A stretch of DNA of 64,000 bases. Origin: Leifsonia shinshuensis (lineage in GTDB: Bacteria > Actinomycetota > Actinomycetes > Actinomycetales > Microbacteriaceae). The notes beneath the pieces were generated by a model, which worked only from the letters and a program-made list of their open reading frames with translations, was not told the DNA's origin and ran no database searches. The position numbers and the translations under genes are program-made. The DNA lies in assembly GCF_022606355.1 (NCBI RefSeq), contig NZ_JAHHZQ010000006.1, forward strand, positions 185,441 to 249,440. The letters are read 5' to 3'. Below, piece after piece: positions 15,621-23,628 of this stretch (its first letter is position 1; each line of letters begins with the position of its first letter).

Positions 15621-16994
15621 ATGGCCGATCGCCAGCGGATGATCTTCAACGCGTTCAACATCTTCTCGGTGTCGCACCACGACCAGGGGATGTGGGCGTG
15701 GCCCGGCAGCGAGCAGCTGCGTTACAACGATGTCCACTACTGGGCGGACGTGGCGAAGCTGCTCGAGCGCGGCCGCTTCGACACCCTGTTCTTCGCTGAC
15801 GTCCTCGCACCGTACGAGGCGTTCGAGGGCTCGCGCGAGCGCGCGGTTTACAGCGGGATGCAGTTCCCGATCAACGACCCGGGCGAGCTCATCCCCGCGC
15901 TCGCCTACGCCACCGAGAACCTCGGCTTCGTGCTGACGCAGAACATCCTGCAGGAGCCGCCGTACGCGTTCGCCCGCAAGATGTCGACGCTCGACCACCT
16001 GACGCGTGGACGCATCGCGTGGAACATCGTCACCACGTTCCTCCCGGGCGCCGGCCGCAACCTCGGCTTCGGCGGCCTCCCGGAGCACGAGGACCGCTAC
16101 GCGCGCGCCGACGACTACATCGATGTCGTCTACAAGCTGTGGGAGGCCAGCTGGGAGGACGACGCGGTCGTCCGCGACAAGCGTCTCCAGCAGTACTCGG
16201 ACCCCGCGAAGATCCACGAGATCAATCACGTCGGCCCGTTCTACGACGTCGTCGGCCCGCACCTCACGGAGCCGTCCCCGCAGCGCACGCCGTTCCTCAT
16301 TCAAGCCGGGGTGTCGCCGCGCGGTCGCGACTTCGCCGGCCGCAACGCCGAGGGCCTGTTCATCAACGCGCTCAGCCCTCAGGAGGCCGAGCCGGTCGTG
16401 AAGGACGTGCGCGCGGCCGCTGTGCGCCACGGCCGCAGGGCGACGGACGTCAAGCTGTTCGGCATCCTGGGTTTCGTGGTCGGCAGCACCGAGGAGGAGG
16501 CCCGGCGGCTGCACGAGGAGATCACGGACTTCCAGAGCATCGACGCCAACCTCGCCAAGCAGAGCGTCTTCCTCGGCTACGACTTCAGCCGGCTCGACCC
16601 GAAGGAGCCGATCGGCGAGATCGCGAAGCGTCCGGAGGGCCAGGAGGGCATCGTCGGCAAGCTCATCGCGATGTCCCCGAACCCGCAGTACACGATCGGC
16701 GAACTCGTGCGCTGGTTCGGCAACCTCCGCGTCGTCGGCACGCCGGAGCAGATCGCCGACCATGTGGAGGCGTGGAACGACGCCGGCGTCGACGGGATGA
16801 ACGTGCAGTACGTCGTCTCGCCGGGCTCGTTCGAGGACTTCGTCGACCACGTCACCCCTGTGCTCCAGCAGCGGGGACTCATGCAGTCGGAATACCGCGA
16901 GGGCACGCTTCGCGAGAAGGTGTTCGGCAACGGCCCGTATCTGCCGGAGGAACATCGCGCGCGCGGGTTCCGGAGGGCGGCGTTCGGCCGCTGA
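15621..16994 (+). CDS. NtaA/SnaA/DszA-family FMN-dependent monooxygenase
   Basis: The 457-residue protein is full length for the family. It starts MADRQRMIFNAFNIFSVSHH and shows GMQFPINDPGELIPALAYAT, LTQNILQEPPYAFARKMSTL, GRIAWNIVTTFLPGAGRNLG, WEASWEDDAVV and FLIQAGVSPRGRDFAGRNAE, all characteristic of DszA/NtaA-type enzymes. It probably uses FMNH2 to oxygenate, and often cleave, a C-S or C-N bond. As last gene of the transporter operon, directly after a DszC-like protein, it may perform the second oxygenation of the same substrate; that is inference from the Dsz and Sfn precedents. Confidence 0.92.
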   Translation: MADRQRMIFNAFNIFSVSHHDQGMWAWPGSEQLRYNDVHYWADVAKLLERGRFDTLFFADVLAPYEAFEGSRERAVYSGMQFPINDPGELIPALAYATENLGFVLTQNILQEPPYAFARKMSTLDHLTRGRIAWNIVTTFLPGAGRNLGFGGLPEHEDRYARADDYIDVVYKLWEASWEDDAVVRDKRLQQYSDPAKIHEINHVGPFYDVVGPHLTEPSPQRTPFLIQAGVSPRGRDFAGRNAEGLFINALSPQEAEPVVKDVRAAAVRHGRRATDVKLFGILGFVVGSTEEEARRLHEEITDFQSIDANLAKQSVFLGYDFSRLDPKEPIGEIAKRPEGQEGIVGKLIAMSPNPQYTIGELVRWFGNLRVVGTPEQIADHVEAWNDAGVDGMNVQYVVSPGSFEDFVDHVTPVLQQRGLMQSEYREGTLREKVFGNGPYLPEEHRARGFRRAAFGR

Positions 16995-17006
16995 TCGCGC
17001 GCGGTG

Positions 17007-17290
17007 TCAGATCGGGAACCGGTAGCTCGATCGGACGGCGCCGGCGTCGAGCTGCCGGGTCTGTTCGAGCTCTGCCTGGACCGGGGCACCGAGGTGGCCG
17101 AACAGCGGTGGGACGAACGGGCGACGTAGCGGCCACGGGGCACTCGGTCGGGATTCCGCCAAGCTCCTCGAGCTGGGCTGCGCTCATGCCGGTCAATACC
17201 GACAGCGCGGCAGACTTGGATCCGTCGAAGCGCGCGCCGAGCCCCATGTGGCCTGGCTGCCTGAAACGACACATCAACTGTCCGAGGAAC
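17007..17290 (-). pseudogene. Unidentified gene remnant
   Basis: Between the monooxygenase and the AraC gene no intact gene is evident. On the minus strand two protein-like segments in different frames follow each other: GSKSAALSVLTGMSAAQLEE and, after a shift near 17150, PWPLRRPFVPPLFGHLGAPV ending in RSSYRFPI and a stop. The second reads like a natural C-terminus, so this may be a frameshifted relic. I do not recognise the family. Confidence 0.3.
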
Positions 17291-17465
17291 CGGGGGAAGA
17301 TCAGTCTTCTCTCGCAGTCGCTTCGTCGCCGTCAATTCGCGAACAGTCGCTCTTGCCGGACGGGAAACCAATGCTGTAGGCGCTGGAATCGAATCCGTTC
17401 TTCCTGCCGACGGTGTTAGCGTCGCAAAGACCGCGGGATGCTACGACTAATTGGAAACGAAAGTC

Positions 17466-18197
17466 ATGATTCGATACGCCGAGTCGGCGCCGCCGCCAGA
17501 CCTCAGCGCAGTGGTGGAGGCCGAGTGGCGTGTGGAGGGCATTCCCGGGGAGCGAGTCCGGATACTTGCTGATGCCTGCACCGATCTGATCGCACTCGGT
17601 CCAGGAGCGCGTGAGATTCTCTTCAACGGGCCGATGGCCGTCGCGGACATCACCGAGCTTCAGGTGCCCGTCACATTCGGTCTTCGGTTCAGACCGGGGA
17701 TCCTCGCTGAAGTGGTGCCGTCGCTACGGCTGAGCGAGATGCGGGATAAGGAAGTCATCGTCGCCAACCCGATTGCGGCGTCTTCGGAGATCGATGGTCT
17801 TCGTGCGTTCGCTCGGCATCTGATCGCGACAGATCGCTTGAAGACGAACCCCGTCGTTGACGCGATACTCGAGATGCTGGCCGACCGTCCGGACAGCCGG
17901 ACCCTGATGGTGGCGATGGCTGCTGCCCCCGCGAGCGAGCGCACGATCCAGCGCTTCTTTCTAGAGTTCGTTGGACTGACGCCGCAGCAGACTGTCGGGG
18001 TGATTCGGCAGAACAATGTCGGTCGTGCGCTTCGGACGCGAATCGGTGGTCTTGCCGAGCTTGCGAACGCGCATGGGTACGCTGATCAATCCCATCTGAC
18101 CCGCGACTTCACTCGCTTGGCCGGCCTGCCGCCGGGTCGCTATGCGCGCGAAGTCGCATTCGACGGATTTGTTCAAGACGACGTGCGCGACGCCTGA
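17466..18197 (+). CDS. AraC-family transcriptional regulator
   Basis: The 243-residue protein has an N-terminal beta-rich sensing domain (RYAESAPPPDLSAVVEAEWR, typical of the DUF6597 type) and a C-terminal AraC HTH region: ERTIQRFFLEFVGLTPQQTV and the second helix-turn-helix LAELANAHGYADQSHLTRDF followed by TRLAGLPPGRYAR. A TTG five codons upstream is possible, but the ATG has GGAAACGAAAG before it. It probably regulates the VOC gene 37 bp downstream. Regulator plus VOC pairs are common in stress or resistance loci. The ligand is unknown. Confidence 0.85.
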   Translation: MIRYAESAPPPDLSAVVEAEWRVEGIPGERVRILADACTDLIALGPGAREILFNGPMAVADITELQVPVTFGLRFRPGILAEVVPSLRLSEMRDKEVIVANPIAASSEIDGLRAFARHLIATDRLKTNPVVDAILEMLADRPDSRTLMVAMAAAPASERTIQRFFLEFVGLTPQQTVGVIRQNNVGRALRTRIGGLAELANAHGYADQSHLTRDFTRLAGLPPGRYAREVAFDGFVQDDVRDA

Positions 18198-18234
18198 GAC
18201 GCTTGAGACATTCAGCGTGAAAGGACCGCTTCGC

Positions 18235-18585
18235 ATGCTCACCGGAATCGCTTCCGTCATCCACCCCAGCACAGATCTCGCGACAGATACGGCGTTCTGG
18301 CAGGCCGCGCTCGGCATCGAGCCTTATTTCGACCAGCCCTTCTACGTCGGCTTCCAGATCGACGGTCAGGAATTCGGCCTTGATCCTGACGCCGCTGGCG
18401 AGGGCCTGAGCTACCCCGTTGTTTACTGGCATACGACAGACATTGCGGCGACAATCGTTTCGCTTTCTGCCGCGGGTGCCCGGATCAACGGCCAACCGCG
18501 CGATGTCGGGCAGGGCGTAATGCTGGCCACTCTCCGGGACGCGTCTGGCAACCTCTTCGGTCTCCTCCAGCGCCCTACTGACTGA
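18235..18585 (+). CDS. VOC-family (glyoxalase-like) protein
   Basis: The 116-residue protein has one vicinal-oxygen-chelate module: TGIASVIHPSTDLATDTAFW (start of the first beta-alpha unit), YVGFQIDGQEFGLDP, VYWHTTDIAATIVSLSAAGA and the closing TLRDASGNLFGLLQ. Single-module VOC proteins act as dimers in isomerisation, antibiotic binding or dioxygenation. GAAAGGA lies 12 bases upstream of the ATG. It follows the AraC-type regulator and precedes a TfoX-like gene by 2 bp, so the three are probably co-transcribed. Confidence 0.8.
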   Translation: MLTGIASVIHPSTDLATDTAFWQAALGIEPYFDQPFYVGFQIDGQEFGLDPDAAGEGLSYPVVYWHTTDIAATIVSLSAAGARINGQPRDVGQGVMLATLRDASGNLFGLLQRPTD

Positions 18586-18587
18586 GC

Positions 18588-18893
18588 ATGGCAACCCGTC
18601 CAGCAACTATCGCTTTCCTCACCGACCAGCTCGCCACCGCTGGTACGATCACCGCGAAGCGAATGTTCGGTGAATACGGTCTCTATTGCGACGGAATACT
18701 CGTAGCCCTGGTCTGCGACGACGAACTGTTCGTCAAACCGACGCCGGCAGGGGAGGACTTCGCCATAACGGCACAGAGAAGACCACCTTACGAGGGCGCG
18801 AAGCCCTACCTTCTTATCCCACCCGAGTCTTGGGACGACCACGATCGGCTAGGTCGACTCGTCAAACTCACTAGATCGTCCTTGACCGGCTGA
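18588..18893 (+). CDS. TfoX/Sxy N-terminal-domain protein
   Basis: This 101-residue protein matches the stand-alone TfoX_N domain: ITAKRMFGEYGLYCDGILVA, LVCDDELFVKPT and a YEGAKPYLLIPPESWDD segment. In gammaproteobacteria TfoX/Sxy controls competence, but stand-alone domains in actinobacteria have no established role. It begins 2 bp after the VOC gene. The C-terminal competence domain is absent, as is usual for this short form. Confidence 0.8.
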   Translation: MATRPATIAFLTDQLATAGTITAKRMFGEYGLYCDGILVALVCDDELFVKPTPAGEDFAITAQRRPPYEGAKPYLLIPPESWDDHDRLGRLVKLTRSSLTG

Positions 18894-18924
18894 AACGCCA
18901 GCTCCCTCTTGCCTGTCTGCCAGT

Positions 18925-19200
18925 TCAGCGACGGATTCCGACTGCGGGCATGCCGAGGTTGGTTGCGGTTCGTCGCATCTGGGGGAGCATGGGGCGTACG
19001 GCGTCGAGGCCGACCGTGAGTCCTGCGACGTCGTCGAGCCGGCCGCGGTCGCTTGCCTCGGCGATGCGGTCCGTGAGGTTCACGATGAGGATGCAGGCAT
19101 GCTCATGCTGGCAGCCGCTTCCGTAGGCGCGCCCGCAGGGGCCGAGTTCGAGTTTGCGGGCGGCGAAGTGTCCGAGGAACCCCGTCCCATTCGCTGTCTG
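18925..19200 (-). pseudogene. Tyrosine integrase C-terminal remnant
   Basis: On the minus strand the segment ELGPCGRAYGSGCQHEHAC followed by LTDRIAEASDRGRLDDVAGL resembles the Cys/His-rich C-terminal tail of actinobacterial transposon-borne site-specific recombinases, with an internal deletion after HEHAC. The upstream part in the same frame has no integrase motifs. This is a decayed gene end, not an expressed protein. Confidence 0.5.
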
Positions 19201-19454
19201 TTGGTTCGGGCAGTTCTTGGGAGACGGCCTCGGGGGCGAAGGTGCGGCGGAAGTCGCGCGGGCTGACCCTGACGGGTGCCGTCGGTGGTGGTCCATGCGA
19301 GGCCGCGGAGCTCGGCGGCAGCAGCGACGGCAGCGTCTGTCGGGCGTGATCAGGAAGGCTGACGGAGTCCGAACGATGCCCCTCGCAAGCCAATGGCGAG
19401 CGGGTCGACCCGACGAAGGCGAGTACGCCGTCTCGCACGTCGCCGACACGTACG

Positions 19455-19677
19455 TTTTCCTTGCTGGGGCAGCACCCGACTGGTCGACGTGCGGCACAGC
19501 GACGTCCGAGCGTGGGTGGGGGAGCTCTCGACCGCCCTCGGCCCCTCGATGGTGCTCGGCATAGCCCGAGCGATTTCCGAACCGCGGGGAGTGATCGTGT
19601 GGGGGACGCCGAAGAATCACGAGCGGCGCTCTGTCGCTTTCCCCGGTCTGCCGATCGCACCAGCAGTCACAAGGTAG
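19455..19677 (+). pseudogene. Phage-type integrase remnant beside tRNA cluster
   Basis: The plus strand encodes VDVRHSDVRAWVGELSTALG followed by SMVLGIARA and, after a deletion, GTPKNHERRSVAFPGL. The first matches the SAM-like N-domain of tyrosine integrases and the second the segment before the catalytic core; the intact integrase at 49194 has GEIRHSEVQNWVTAF and GTPKTGEARSVPFPPF at the same places. No catalytic residues remain. It lies just beyond the 3' end of tRNA-Phe, as expected for the relic of an element integrated there. Confidence 0.55.
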
Positions 19678-19715
19678 TCAAACGGCGATTCGACAGCCTC
19701 GACGAGCAAATGAAA

Positions 19716-19746
19716 AACCCCCGGTTTCCGTTTAGGACCGGGGGTT
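19716..19746 (-). terminator. Rho-independent terminator after the tRNA cluster
   Basis: On the minus strand the hairpin AACCCCCGGT / ACCGGGGGTT with a short loop is followed by a run of T, six bases downstream of the tRNA-Phe CCA end. Confidence 0.85.
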
Positions 19747-19751
19747 CTTCT

Positions 19752-19827
19752 TGGTGGCTCCGACCGGCATCGATCCGGTGACCTTTCGATTTTCAGTCGA
19801 ACGCTCTACCAACTGAGCTACAGAGCC
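19752..19827 (-). tRNA. tRNA-Phe (GAA)
   Basis: The minus strand folds into a cloverleaf with acceptor GGCTCTG/CGGAGCC and anticodon loop CTGAAAA (anticodon GAA). The 3' CCA is encoded. It is the last of three tRNA genes transcribed together. Confidence 0.95.
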
Positions 19828-19888
19828 GGAGGACATGAGACATGTCCACCTAGACGGAAGCCCTTCCGACTGGAAGGGCTTGTCGCCG

Positions 19889-19965
19889 TGGCGACCCTGA
19901 CGGGACTTGAACCCGCGACCTCCGCCGTGACAGGGCGGCACGCTAACCAACTGCGCTACAGGGCC
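19889..19965 (-). tRNA. tRNA-Asp (GTC)
   Basis: The cloverleaf has acceptor GGCCCTG/CAGGGTC (one G-U pair), anticodon loop CTGTCAC (anticodon GTC), T-arm GGGTTCAAGTCCC and an encoded CCA. It lies about 60 bp upstream of tRNA-Phe. Confidence 0.95.
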
Positions 19966-20003
19966 TAATTGTGTTGCTGTTCAATTGTAGAGGATGCCAT
20001 CGT

Positions 20004-20075
20004 GACCCCAACGGGATTCGAACCCGTGCTACCGCCGTGAAAGGGCGGCGTCCTAGGCCACTAAACGATGGGGCC
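20004..20075 (-). tRNA. tRNA-Glu (TTC)
   Basis: The cloverleaf has acceptor GGCCCCA/TGGGGTC, anticodon loop CTTTCAC (anticodon TTC) and T-arm GGGTTCGAATCCC. CCA is not encoded. It is first in the Glu-Asp-Phe cluster. Confidence 0.95.
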
Positions 20076-20422
20076 GGATCGCCTCGGATCACTTTCGTTT
20101 TCCGATGACCACCGACGAACAAGCATACGGAAGTCCCTGACAGAAAGCGAATCGAGGCTGCATCCCGGGCGGGTCGATCGTTGCCGGGTTCCCGCCACGC
20201 CCCGGCGCAATGCCCGGGGGCCCAGTCGGCGCACGGGTAGATTGCCAGCGACGGCCCCCCTGTCGTCCGTGCGACCCGCACGCGGTCCGAACGTGCACCG
20301 ACGCCCTCCCGACCCGGGCGGCGGCACTGCGATGTTGCTAAAGTTGCATCTGGTGATAGCGCGACCCGTGTGATTCGTGTGACTGGTGATACTGACTGCG
20401 ACGGGTTCGAGGTGACGAACGA
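20076..20422. promoter_or_regulatory. Divergent spacer, tRNA cluster / cell-wall hydrolase
   Basis: This 347-bp region must contain the tRNA cluster promoter (minus) and that of the M23 gene (plus). The stretch at 20330-20400 before the M23 gene is less GC-rich, with TTGCTAAAGTTGCATC and a repeated GTGTGATTCGTGTGACTGGTG, and may hold promoter elements. I see no gene here. Confidence 0.35.
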
Positions 20423-21685
20423 ATGAGACGCGAGACGAGAGACGAGCTCCCCGGGCGGGGGCGAACCCGTCGAGCCCTGATCCGCCTGCTCTCAGTGGGC
20501 GCCGTCGTCGCAACCGCCGCGGTCGGGTCGATCGCCGCGCCGGCGTACGCCGACCAGTACCCGAGCTGGCAGGACGTGCAGAACGCCAAGGCCAACGAAG
20601 GGGCGGCTGCCGCACAGGTCACGCGCATCACGACCCTGATCGCGCTGCTGAACCAGGAGGTCTCCGACACGCAGGCGGCCGCCCAGAAGCGCGGCGAGGA
20701 GCTGCAGGCGGCGGAGGCGGCCTACGACAAGGCCGACATGAGGGCGCGCGACCTCGAGTCCCAGGCCGCCGCGAGTCAGCAGAAGGCCGACGCGGCCGCA
20801 GCGCAGGCGGGCAAGCTCGCCGCCCAGCTCTACCGCACGGGCGGCCGCAACCTCACGGCCAATCTCTTCCTGAGCGGCAACGGCGCCAGCGGGTCCACCC
20901 CGGAGCAGCTGCTCTCCGACCTCGGCAGCATGTCGAAGCTGACCCAGCAGTCTGACAGGATCTACACCGACGCGAAGGTCGCCCAGAACACCTCCAAGTC
21001 GCTCTCGGCGCAGGCGGACGTCGCCAAGGCCGAGCGGGAGAAGCTGCGGATCGCGGCGCAGAGCGCCCTCGAGGCCGCCGTCGCCGCCGCGAAGGCCGCC
21101 CAGGACAAGCTCGCCGAGCAGCAGAAGCAGATCGTCGTCATGCAGGCGCAACTGGCCGCGCTGCGCGACGTCACGGCCAAGGAGGTCGCGGGCTACGAGG
21201 CCGGCGTCGCCGCGGCTGCGGCCGCCGCGGCCGCAGCCGGATCGGGAGGCCTCCCCGGCGGGTACGTCGGCCCGCAGGGCTGGGCGGTCCCGGCAGCAGG
21301 GCCGATCACCGACGGCTTCGGCGCACGGCCGTCGCCCGGCGGCGTCGGCAGCACCTACCACATGGGCATCGACATCGGCGCGGGCTGCAACGCGCCCATC
21401 TACGCCGCCCACAGCGGCACGGTCATCTACGCGGGGCCGGACGGCAGCTACGGCAACTTCATCCTCATCAACAACGGCGGCGGCATCAAGACCGGCTACG
21501 CCCACATCCGCAACGGCGGAATCCTCGTCGGCATCGGCCAGAACGTCGGTGCCGGCCAGCCGATCGCGCGCGTCGGCACCACAGGCGCGTCGACCGGTTG
21601 TCACTTGCACTTCGAAGTCCGGGTGAACGATCAGAAGATCGACGGGATCCCCTTCATGAGAGACAGGCAGGCACCCCTTGGCTAG
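20423..21685 (+). CDS. Secreted M23-family peptidoglycan endopeptidase
   Basis: The 420-residue protein has a twin-Arg-rich N-terminus and a signal peptide cleaved near PAYA-DQYPS (about residue 43). Residues 45-240 form a long Ala/Gln/Lys coiled coil resembling EnvC/RipA-type regulators, followed by an Ala linker and an M23 (LytM) zinc domain. The domain has HMGID (H313, D317) and the HLHFEVR motif (H394, H396), so it appears catalytically intact. It should cleave peptide cross-bridges outside the membrane, likely during division. It overlaps the NlpC/P60 gene by 8 bp; the two proteins share the Q-YPSW-DVQ-AKAN start of the mature chain. Confidence 0.92.
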   Translation: MRRETRDELPGRGRTRRALIRLLSVGAVVATAAVGSIAAPAYADQYPSWQDVQNAKANEGAAAAQVTRITTLIALLNQEVSDTQAAAQKRGEELQAAEAAYDKADMRARDLESQAAASQQKADAAAAQAGKLAAQLYRTGGRNLTANLFLSGNGASGSTPEQLLSDLGSMSKLTQQSDRIYTDAKVAQNTSKSLSAQADVAKAEREKLRIAAQSALEAAVAAAKAAQDKLAEQQKQIVVMQAQLAALRDVTAKEVAGYEAGVAAAAAAAAAAGSGGLPGGYVGPQGWAVPAAGPITDGFGARPSPGGVGSTYHMGIDIGAGCNAPIYAAHSGTVIYAGPDGSYGNFILINNGGGIKTGYAHIRNGGILVGIGQNVGAGQPIARVGTTGASTGCHLHFEVRVNDQKIDGIPFMRDRQAPLG

Positions 21686-22994
21686 CGACTCCTCGAAGAA
21701 CTCGCGCATCCGACCCGGGCTGGCGATCGGCGCCGGCGTCATGGGCGCCGTCACGGCCTCCATCGGCATCGTCACGCCGGCGCAGGCGGTCGACTACCCC
21801 TCGTGGAACGACGTTCAGCAGGCGAAGGCCAACGTCGCGAACCAGCAGGCGATGGTCGCCAACATCACCGCGCTGATCGGCAACCTCCAGTCCACCGTCG
21901 ATGCGGCGCGCATCGCGTCAGAGAAGGCGGCGGAGGCCTACTTCCAGGCCAAGGACGCCCTCGACAAGGCGACGGCCAAGGAGAGCGACCTCGAGGCGCA
22001 GGCGTCGTCGGCCGCGAGCAAGGCCAAGACCTCCCAGATGCGTGCCGGCCTGCTCGCGTCGCACCTCGCCAAGGCAGGCGGCGGTGGCGACGTCAGCACC
22101 GAGCTCCTGCTCAAGGGCGGAGGCTCCGGGGCGAGCGCCGACAAGCTGCTGTTCCAGCTCGGCACCATGAGCAAGCTGACCGAGCAGTCGAAGGCCGTCT
22201 ACGACCAGGCCACCAAGGACAAGAACACGGCGGAGGCCCTGACCGCGCAGGCGAAGGTCGCCAAGACCGAGCGCGAGTCGCTCAAGGCCGACGCCGACAA
22301 GGCGCTCGCCGCAGCACAGAGCGCGCAGGCCGCAGCGCAGAGCGCGCTGGCGGAGCAGCAGACCAAGTCCACCGAGTTGGTCGCCCAGCTCGCGACCCTG
22401 AAGAACACCTCCACCCAGGTGGAGGCCGCGTATCTGCAGGGGGAGGCCGTCAAGGCCCAGCAGGAGGCCGCGCGCAAGGCGCAGGAAGAAGAGGCGCGCC
22501 GCCAGCAGCAGCAACAGCAACAGCAGCAGGGCGGCGGGTCCTCCGGCGGCGGCTCGTCCGGCGGAGGCTCGTCCAGCGGAGGCTCCTCGGGCGGCGGCCC
22601 GGTCGTTCCGCCCAACGGCAACGTCGTCCAGACCGCCATCGCCTACGCGAGGCTGCAGCTCGGCAAGCCGTACATCTTCGGCGGTGAGGGCCCGACCGGC
22701 TACGACTGCTCCGGGCTCACGATGAAGGCCTACGCGTACGCCGGGCTCTACATCGGGTCGCATTCGGTCAACGACCAGTACTACACGGCGCGAAGCCGCG
22801 GACAGATCGTCCCCTACAGCCAGCGCCAGGCCGGCGACCTGATCTTCTGGGGTTCCGGCCCTGGAAGCTTCTACCACGTGGGCATCTACATCGGCGGCGG
22901 CATGATGATCGCCGCCCCCACCGAGGGCGACGTCGTCAAGATCCAGTCCGTCTGGGGCTCGCCGTGGTCCCAGGTCGCCCGCCCCTCCGCCTGA
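21678..22994 (+). CDS. Secreted NlpC/P60-family endopeptidase
   Basis: The reading frame begins at TTG 21678, inside the end of the M23 gene, giving 438 residues; a purine-rich AGACAGGCAGG precedes it. A signal peptide ends near PAQA-VDYPSW. The mature chain has a long Ala/Lys/Gln coiled coil (about 45-265), a poly-Gln and Gly/Ser linker (about 275-315) and a C-terminal NlpC/P60 domain with catalytic C344 in YDCSGLT, H400 in FYHVGIYIG and a third polar residue after it. This is RipA-like architecture, a D,L-endopeptidase acting on stem peptides. Co-translation with the M23 enzyme suggests joint function in septal wall hydrolysis. Confidence 0.92.
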   Translation: MASDSSKNSRIRPGLAIGAGVMGAVTASIGIVTPAQAVDYPSWNDVQQAKANVANQQAMVANITALIGNLQSTVDAARIASEKAAEAYFQAKDALDKATAKESDLEAQASSAASKAKTSQMRAGLLASHLAKAGGGGDVSTELLLKGGGSGASADKLLFQLGTMSKLTEQSKAVYDQATKDKNTAEALTAQAKVAKTERESLKADADKALAAAQSAQAAAQSALAEQQTKSTELVAQLATLKNTSTQVEAAYLQGEAVKAQQEAARKAQEEEARRQQQQQQQQQGGGSSGGGSSGGGSSSGGSSGGGPVVPPNGNVVQTAIAYARLQLGKPYIFGGEGPTGYDCSGLTMKAYAYAGLYIGSHSVNDQYYTARSRGQIVPYSQRQAGDLIFWGSGPGSFYHVGIYIGGGMMIAAPTEGDVVKIQSVWGSPWSQVARPSA

Positions 22995-23033
22995 CGCGCC
23001 TCGCGCCGCCGAGACGGCGCGAACCGCACGAAG

Positions 23034-23073
23034 AACCGCCGAGGCGGGCAGAGAATCTGCCGCCTCGGCGGTT
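23034..23073. terminator. Bidirectional terminator between NlpC/P60 gene and ppa
   Basis: AACCGCCGAGGCGG and its complement CCGCCTCGGCGGTT form a stem of about 14 bp with a short AT-containing loop between convergent genes. A smaller hairpin (TCGCGCCG/CGGCGCGA, 23001-23022) lies just before it. Confidence 0.75.
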
Positions 23074-23091
23074 GCGTCTACACGAGAGGGG

Positions 23092-23583
23092 TCAGTGGCC
23101 CTCGGCGGCGAGCTTGGCGAAGCCCTTCTGGATGATCGCCTCGGCCTCCGCGGCGTCGCCCCAGCCCTCGATGTTGACGAACTTGCCCGGCTCGAGGTCC
23201 TTGTAGCGGGCGAAGAAGTGCTCGATCTCCTTGCGGGTCTGCTCCGGGACGTCGTTCACGTCCTGGATGTGCAGCCACCGCGGGTCCTTGTAGGGCACGG
23301 CGATGATCTTGGCGTCGCCGCCGGCCTCGTCCGACATGTTCAGCACGCCGACCGGACGGACCTTGACGCCCACACCCGGGAACACCGGGTACTCGAGCAG
23401 GACGAGCACGTCCAGCGGGTCGCCGTCGTCGCCGAGCGTGTTCTCGAAGAAGCCGTAATCGGTCGGGTAGACGAAGCTGGTGAACAGCACCCGGTCGAGG
23501 TACACGCGGCCGGTCTCGTGGTCCACCTCGTACTTGTTGCGGCTCCCCTTCGGGATCTCGATGACGACGTCGTATTCGGCCAT
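23092..23583 (-). CDS. ppa: Inorganic pyrophosphatase
   Basis: The 163-residue protein is the small prokaryotic family I pyrophosphatase, hydrolysing PPi to phosphate in the cytoplasm. Signature elements seen are [18 protein letters not shown], the metal-binding [10 protein letters not shown] and a YKDPRW segment. Length and start ([10 protein letters not shown]) are standard. It is transcribed divergently from tilS, 45 bp apart, so both promoters are squeezed into a very short spacer. Confidence 0.97.
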   Translation of the reverse strand: MAEYDVVIEIPKGSRNKYEVDHETGRVYLDRVLFTSFVYPTDYGFFENTLGDDGDPLDVLVLLEYPVFPGVGVKVRPVGVLNMSDEAGGDAKIIAVPYKDPRWLHIQDVNDVPEQTRKEIEHFFARYKDLEPGKFVNIEGWGDAAEAEAIIQKGFAKLAAEGH

Positions 23584-23628
23584 GCCGTTTGCTCCTTAGC
23601 TGTCGGAAATCTGCACTAACGTTACTGG

